Assembly (NCBI GenBank): GCA_964467615.1
Contig: CAYXRK010000033.1
Coordinates: 1 to 32,210 of the forward strand
Origin: CAYXRK01 sp964467615
Lineage (GTDB): Bacteria; Hydrogenedentota; Hydrogenedentia; Hydrogenedentales; GCA-2746185
Reading direction: 5' to 3'
DNA: 32,210 bases
Shown here: piece by piece, positions 28,441 to 32,210 of the stretch
How positions within the stretch are numbered: position 1 is the stretch's first letter
Layout: each line of letters opens with the position of its first letter
Translations under genes and position numbers: made by a program
Notes under the pieces: model-generated
What the model was told of the DNA's origin: nothing
The model's database searches: none
Seen by the model: the letters and a program-made list of their open reading frames with translations, nothing else

Positions 28441-29355
28441 ACGCAAGCGCAGCAATGCGATTTCAGGGGGGCAGTTGAACCGGGCTCGGATCGTGATGCC
28501 GATGCCTCTGGAGGTGTATCCGGTCATATCGCCGTACCGCCACAATCCGCGCGCCAAGGCGCGATGATATTCGAGGCCGGTCATCAGCGGACGGCCCCCC
28601 GGCAGACAGATTTGTCCGCCGTGAGTATGCCCCGATAAGTACAGCGCATAGCCGGCGTCCGCGGCGACGTCGGCGAAATCGGAGCTGTGCACCAGCGCGA
28701 TGGAAAATATATCCTTCGGCCGAGCCCGCAGCGCGTGCCCGGCCGCTTTGGTATAGAACATATGGACGTCGTCGACGCCGGTCAGGTGAAGCCTGGCCTC
28801 GCCGCGTTCGATGAGGACGTGCTCGTTGACGAGCATCCGAATCCCGCGCGACTCCAAATGCTCGACTAAATGGTGGCAGTCGTGATTTCCCAGGATGCCG
28901 AGAAAGCCGTCTCGAGAGTCGATTCCGGCCGTCAAGGACGCGACGTTTTCCGCGGCGCGAGCCGCCGCGGGAAAGCCGTAGGACTGGACATCACCCGTGA
29001 TGATGGTCAAATCCACCGATAGGCCTTTGACGCGTCCGGCCGCAAGCTCGAGGAGCCCTGGAACCTGGTCGACATGAAGATCCGACAGTTGAAGAATTTT
29101 GTAATTGTCGAACTCCGCCGGCAGCCCCCGAACGGGCACGTCGACTTCGGTCAACTCCAAGGCCAAGGTATTGGAAAGCGCGCGGGATTGAAGCCCCAAG
29201 GCTTTTAAAAATGGCTCTGAAAGCGACGCGATAAAGATCTGAAGATTGAAATTCGGAAAGACTCCGCCGCGCGTGTGGCGGCGGCCAGTCGCTTCCATGA
29301 GGGCTCGTTGGCGTCGCCAGTCATCGCGTGCCGAAGAGGGGGCCGGGACGTTCAT
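28429..29355 (-). CDS. Calcineurin-like metallophosphoesterase (YaeI-type)
   Basis: 308 aa. The binuclear metal motifs are complete: LSDLHVD (D-x-H), TGDVQSYG (GD), GNHDCHH (GNHD), LVHSSD (H) and SGHTHGGQICLP (GHTH). Order and spacing match the YaeI/YkuE group of membrane-associated phosphoesterases, some of which act on lipid-linked phosphates. About 60 residues precede the first motif; no clear transmembrane helix is seen there. Its place between two arms of the glycan locus would suit a role on lipid-phosphate sugar intermediates, but that is inference. AAGGA about 9 nt before the ATG serves as ribosome site. Confidence 0.9.
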   Translation of the reverse strand: MNVPAPSSARDDWRRQRALMEATGRRHTRGGVFPNFNLQIFIASLSEPFLKALGLQSRALSNTLALELTEVDVPVRGLPAEFDNYKILQLSDLHVDQVPGLLELAAGRVKGLSVDLTIITGDVQSYGFPAAARAAENVASLTAGIDSRDGFLGILGNHDCHHLVEHLESRGIRMLVNEHVLIERGEARLHLTGVDDVHMFYTKAAGHALRARPKDIFSIALVHSSDFADVAADAGYALYLSGHTHGGQICLPGGRPLMTGLEYHRALARGLWRYGDMTGYTSRGIGITIRARFNCPPEIALLRLRRLP

Positions 29356-29367
29356 ATTGTCTTATCC

Positions 29368-29396
29368 TTGACAAACCAAAGTCGAAAACGGATCAT
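29368..29396 (+). promoter_or_regulatory. Promoter candidate for the plus-strand sugar operon
   Basis: A consensus TTGACA at 29368-29373 is followed after 17 nt by GATCAT, a weak -10. The AAAGGA ribosome site at 29401 and the ATG at 29415 follow. Confidence 0.45.
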
Positions 29397-29414
29397 GTGG
29401 AAAGGATATCTTTC

Positions 29415-30464
29415 ATGAGACTGCTTGTCACAGGTCATACAGGCTACATCGGCTCGGTCTTGAGCGGAGTGCTCTTGGAAAAGGGCTATTCCGTCACCGG
29501 CTTCGACATCGACTATTACGACGGCTGCGAGCTCTTCCCAACCCCTTATTCCGTGCCGCAGATCAAGAAGGATATCCGGGACGTCTCCGCGGAAGATTTG
29601 AAAGACGTCGACGCCATCATCCACCTGGCGGGATTGTCCAACGACCCTTTGGGGGAGCTGTCTCCCGGTCTCACCGACGACATCAATCTCAAGGCCACGA
29701 TACGCCTGGCAGAATTGGCCAAACGCAGAGGAGTGAAGCGGTTCATCTACGCCTCATCCCAGAGCATGTACGGCATATCCAAGGTCGACGTCGAGCTCGA
29801 TGAAGACGACAGCGAAAAGAACCCGCTCACGGCCTACGCCCGCACGAAATGGGAGGCCGAACAAGCGCTCAAGAAGATGGCTTCGAAGGATTTCCTCGTC
29901 GTCTGCTTCAGGCCGTCGACGGTCTTCGGCGCGAGCCCCAAACTCCGGGTGGACATCGTCTACAATAATCTCCTCGCCTGCGCTTTTACAACGGGCAGGA
30001 TCGAGATCAAGAGCGACGGCACGGCATGGCGGCCCGTCGTGCATGTCCGCGACGTCTCCCAAGCCTTTATCGCCGGACTCGAGGCGCCGGCCGAGCTCGT
30101 CGCCGGCCAGTCCTTCAATGTTGGAATCCCCGACGGCAATTTTTCGGTCCGCCAGCTCGCCGAGGCCGCGCAGCGGAGCGTGCCGGGCTCGACCTTGGTC
30201 TTCACCGGCGAGCACGGCTCGGACACGAGGACCTACCGCGTCTCGTTTAAGAAAATCCTCACTATTCTCAAGGATCATTACCAGCCGCAATGGGATCTGG
30301 ACAAAGGCGGCCGGGAGCTCGTCGAGCTCTTCAAAAAGGTCGGATTCCGGGAAGATTGGTTCCGGGGAAGGCGCTGCAACCGCCTCGCGCAGATCAAAAG
30401 CCTGCTCGACACCAATCGGCTGGATCGCGAACTGCGAATGATCCATGGCTCCGTTGGCCGATAA
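29415..30464 (+). CDS. NAD-dependent sugar epimerase/dehydratase (extended SDR)
   Basis: A 349-aa UDP-glucose-4-epimerase-like SDR. The glycine motif is LVTGHTGYIGSVLSGVL (3-19). IIHLAGLSNDPLGE follows, then the catalytic pair as YASSQSMYG with YARTKWEAE (YxxxK), and RPSTVFGASPKLRVDIVYNNLL in the substrate-binding part. The SNDPLGEL block recurs in sugar epimerases and reductases of deoxysugar clusters. The start at 29415 is set by AAAGGA 8 nt upstream; the frame is open back to 29328, but that would overlap the divergent phosphoesterase gene. It ends overlapping the second C-methyltransferase by 20 bases. Confidence 0.9.
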   Translation: MRLLVTGHTGYIGSVLSGVLLEKGYSVTGFDIDYYDGCELFPTPYSVPQIKKDIRDVSAEDLKDVDAIIHLAGLSNDPLGELSPGLTDDINLKATIRLAELAKRRGVKRFIYASSQSMYGISKVDVELDEDDSEKNPLTAYARTKWEAEQALKKMASKDFLVVCFRPSTVFGASPKLRVDIVYNNLLACAFTTGRIEIKSDGTAWRPVVHVRDVSQAFIAGLEAPAELVAGQSFNVGIPDGNFSVRQLAEAAQRSVPGSTLVFTGEHGSDTRTYRVSFKKILTILKDHYQPQWDLDKGGRELVELFKKVGFREDWFRGRRCNRLAQIKSLLDTNRLDRELRMIHGSVGR

Positions 30465-31704
30465 GCTCAAGGCGCCTTTCCAGGCCGCGTCCCGCTGCCG
30501 GGGCTGCGGCTCCTCTAAGCTTCATGACGCCCTTTATCTGGGCGACCAGCCGCTGGCCAATTCGCTTAAGGCGGGCCCTTTGGACGAGGAGTTGAAGGTT
30601 CCCCTGACCCTGTCCTTCTGCTCCAAATCAGGCCTGGCCCAACTCAAGGAAACCGTCCGCAAAGAGATTCTTTTCAGCCATTATGTCTGGGTCTCCGGGA
30701 CGGCGGCGGCAACGCAGGCGTACGCAAAATTATTCGTCCGCCGCGTGCTCAAGACCTGCCCTATCAAGCCCGAAGACCTGCTCGTGGAGATCGCGTCGAA
30801 CGACGGGACGTTCCTGAAAGCCTTTATGGGGGCGGGACTGCGCAACGTCCTGGGCGTGGATCCCGCGAGCAATCTTGCCGAGATCGCCAACCGCGCGGGG
30901 GCGCGCACGCTCAACCGGTTCTGGGACAAGGCGGTCGCCGGCGAGATCCGCGCCGCCTCCGGAAAAGCCCGCCTCCTCATCGCGCGCAATGTGATCCCGC
31001 ACGTCAGCGAACTCAGCGAGGTCCTCGGCGGAGTCGAGCTCGCTCTCGACAAGGAAGGCGTGGGGATATTCGAGTTTCACTACGCCGGAGACATCCTGAA
31101 AGGCCTGCAGTACGACTCCATCTACCACGAACATCTGTGCTATTTCTCGCTCCATTCGATGAGCAAGCTGCTGGAAGGCTACGGGCTCTTCCCGTTTCAT
31201 GTCGAATCGAGCCCCATCAGCGGCGGAGGGGTGGTGCTCTACTTCTCGAAGCGGCGGCGCCCGCCCAGCAAGGAGTTCCTGCGGCTTAAAAAAGACGAGG
31301 ACGCGAGCGAAGTCAACACCCTCCAGGCTTGGACGGAGTTCGCGCGCAAGAGTCGAGAGCATAAGAAGAAATCGCTGGCGCTCTTGTCCTCCATCTCCGG
31401 AAAACGCGTGCTCGGCTTCGGCTGCTCGGCGCGCAGCTCGACGTATCTGAATTTTTGCGGCATCGGAGCGGATCGGCTCGGCGCCATCATCGACAGCAAT
31501 CCCCTCAAGCAGGGGCGCTACGCGCCCGGCTCATCGATCCCGATCGTCTCCCTCAAGGAAGGGCTTGTCCTAAAGCCGGACTTCATTTTCATCCTCGCGT
31601 GGAACTTCAAGGACGAGGTGGTCGAGCAGTGCCGGTCGGCGGGGTTTCGGGGCCGATTTCTGGTCGCCTTGCCCAACGAACCTAAAATCATAAATCCTCG
31701 ATGA
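30445..31704 (+). CDS. Sugar C-methyltransferase, TylCIII-like (copy 2)
   Basis: A 419-aa second member of the NDP-hexose C-methyltransferase family in this locus. Zinc-domain ligands C18 and C21 (CRGCG) and C59 are present, but the fourth position is S62 (FCSKSGLAQL), so the zinc site is incomplete. It has SAM motif I VEIASNDGTFLKAFMGAG, the catalytic block IYHEHLCYFSLHSM, and the C-terminal part with VLGFGCSARSSTYLNFCG and IIDSNPLKQGRYAPGSSIPI. It is clearly diverged from copy 1, not a recent duplicate. It overlaps the epimerase gene by 20 bases and the 3,5-epimerase gene by four, forming one operon. Confidence 0.88.
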   Translation: MAPLADKLKAPFQAASRCRGCGSSKLHDALYLGDQPLANSLKAGPLDEELKVPLTLSFCSKSGLAQLKETVRKEILFSHYVWVSGTAAATQAYAKLFVRRVLKTCPIKPEDLLVEIASNDGTFLKAFMGAGLRNVLGVDPASNLAEIANRAGARTLNRFWDKAVAGEIRAASGKARLLIARNVIPHVSELSEVLGGVELALDKEGVGIFEFHYAGDILKGLQYDSIYHEHLCYFSLHSMSKLLEGYGLFPFHVESSPISGGGVVLYFSKRRRPPSKEFLRLKKDEDASEVNTLQAWTEFARKSREHKKKSLALLSSISGKRVLGFGCSARSSTYLNFCGIGADRLGAIIDSNPLKQGRYAPGSSIPIVSLKEGLVLKPDFIFILAWNFKDEVVEQCRSAGFRGRFLVALPNEPKIINPR

Positions 31705-32210
31705 AATTCACGGAACAGTCGTTGGCCGGCGTGTTTTTGATCGATCCCGAGCCTTTTTCAGACAACCGGGGGTTATTTCACCGCGTCTTTTGCGGACGCG
31801 AATTGTCGGAACAAAATATCGATTTCAGCATCAAGCAATCCAGCATATCGGAAAACAAACTTCGCGGAACTTTACGGGGGTTCCACTACCAACACGCTCC
31901 GTTTCAAGAAGGCAAAATTTTCTCCTGCATCCGTGGCGCCGTTTATGACATCGTCGCGGATCTGCGGCCCCGCTCTTCCACTTACCTCAAGTGGATCGCC
32001 ATCGAGCTCAACGCCGAAAATCGCCGGACGCTTTACGTGCCTCCCGGCTGCGCCAACGCCTATCTCACGCTGGAAGACGAGACTCGCCTGCTTTATTTTC
32101 ATTCTGAATTTTACACGGCGAAGGCCGAAGGCGGCATCCGCTATGACGATCCTTTTTTCAAGTTTAAATGGCCCATGATGCCCGCGGTCATCTCGGAGAA
32201 GGATAAAAAC
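31701..32210 (+). CDS. rfbC: dTDP-4-dehydrorhamnose 3,5-epimerase-like protein (cut by window edge)
   Basis: 170 residues are visible and no stop is reached. RmlC-type epimerases invert C3 and/or C5 of 4-keto-6-deoxysugar nucleotides. Blocks seen are FSDNRGLFHRVF, GTLRGFHYQ with the catalytic His (about 56), VYDIVADLRPRSSTYLKWIAIEL, YVPPGCANAYLTLED, LYFHSEFYTAKAEGG with the Tyr region, and IRYDDPFFKFKWP. In the classic enzyme the PPG-block continues FAHGF; here it is CANAY, as in variants that make only one of the two epimerisations, so the product is not certain. The ATGA overlap with the C-methyltransferase fixes the start. Confidence 0.88.
   Translation, partial: MKFTEQSLAGVFLIDPEPFSDNRGLFHRVFCGRELSEQNIDFSIKQSSISENKLRGTLRGFHYQHAPFQEGKIFSCIRGAVYDIVADLRPRSSTYLKWIAIELNAENRRTLYVPPGCANAYLTLEDETRLLYFHSEFYTAKAEGGIRYDDPFFKFKWPMMPAVISEKDKN

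Noticed and set aside
29328..29414. Extended start of the SDR epimerase
   Set aside because: It would overlap the divergent phosphoesterase gene and its promoter; the Rossmann motif begins at the ATG at 29415 with a proper ribosome site.
1..32210. CRISPR arrays, tRNA/rRNA genes, insertion sequences, prophage genes
   Set aside because: No regularly spaced repeats, no cloverleaf or rRNA signature and no transposase, integrase or phage protein could be recognised.

Overview
The window is GC-rich, densely coding bacterial DNA, with no rRNA, tRNA, CRISPR array or transposase that I can see. The organism looks Gram-negative-like: there is a lipobox protein, an exported ChaN-type protein, MscS, and a deoxysugar/surface-glycan locus. 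I cannot name the phylum from sequence alone. An uncultured lineage such as Elusimicrobiota, Acidobacteriota or a former deltaproteobacterial group would fit, but this is a guess. Gene starts are of two kinds. Some have ordinary Shine-Dalgarno sites. About eight genes that lead a transcription unit instead have a TANNNT box 6-9 nt before the start codon and no Shine-Dalgarno, as expected for leaderless mRNAs.

Layout. 1-3560: the 5' end of ahcY, a 71-aa unknown, a membrane-anchored protein with two L7/L12-like domains, a coupled pair of small unknown genes, an MscS channel and a methyltransferase. 3546-4466: a ChaN-like exported protein whose C-terminus is encoded by a dispersed-repeat-like sequence. 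4609-11099 (minus): one long operon of 8-oxoguanine deaminase, citrate synthase, moaA, a moaC-moaB/mog fusion, moaD, moaE, a fatty-acid hydroxylase/sterol desaturase and a YaeQ-like protein. 11140-12081: an AT-richer secreted unknown. 12158-16983 (plus): a tightly overlapping ureide operon of xdhC, a MobA/MocA-like nucleotidyltransferase, allantoinase, allantoicase, a small lipoprotein, OHCU decarboxylase and HIU hydrolase. 17089-18345: a DAACS-family carboxylate symporter. 18493-18945: a small secreted unknown. 18950-23746 (minus): three-subunit xanthine dehydrogenase plus a HpcH/CitE-like aldolase (DUF6986 type).

Together 4.6-23.7 kb reads as a purine-catabolism island. The molybdenum cofactor is made (moa genes) and inserted (xdhC). 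Xanthine (XDH) and 8-oxoguanine (deaminase) are both turned into urate. HIU hydrolase, OHCU decarboxylase, allantoinase and allantoicase carry the ring products down to ureidoglycolate and urea. The aldolase-like protein and citrate synthase are candidates for feeding the resulting glyoxylate into central carbon metabolism. No urate oxidase, ureidoglycolate lyase or urease is present in the window, so the pathway has visible gaps here.

23792-32210 is a glycan/deoxysugar locus. It has a glycosyltransferase-methyltransferase fusion, a GDP-mannose-dehydratase-like reductase, two TylCIII-like sugar C-methyltransferases, a membrane GT2 glycosyltransferase, an NAD-dependent sugar epimerase and an RmlC-type 3,5-epimerase cut by the window edge. 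A metallophosphoesterase lies among them. The locus suggests synthesis of a branched (C-methylated) deoxysugar for a surface polysaccharide or glycolipid.
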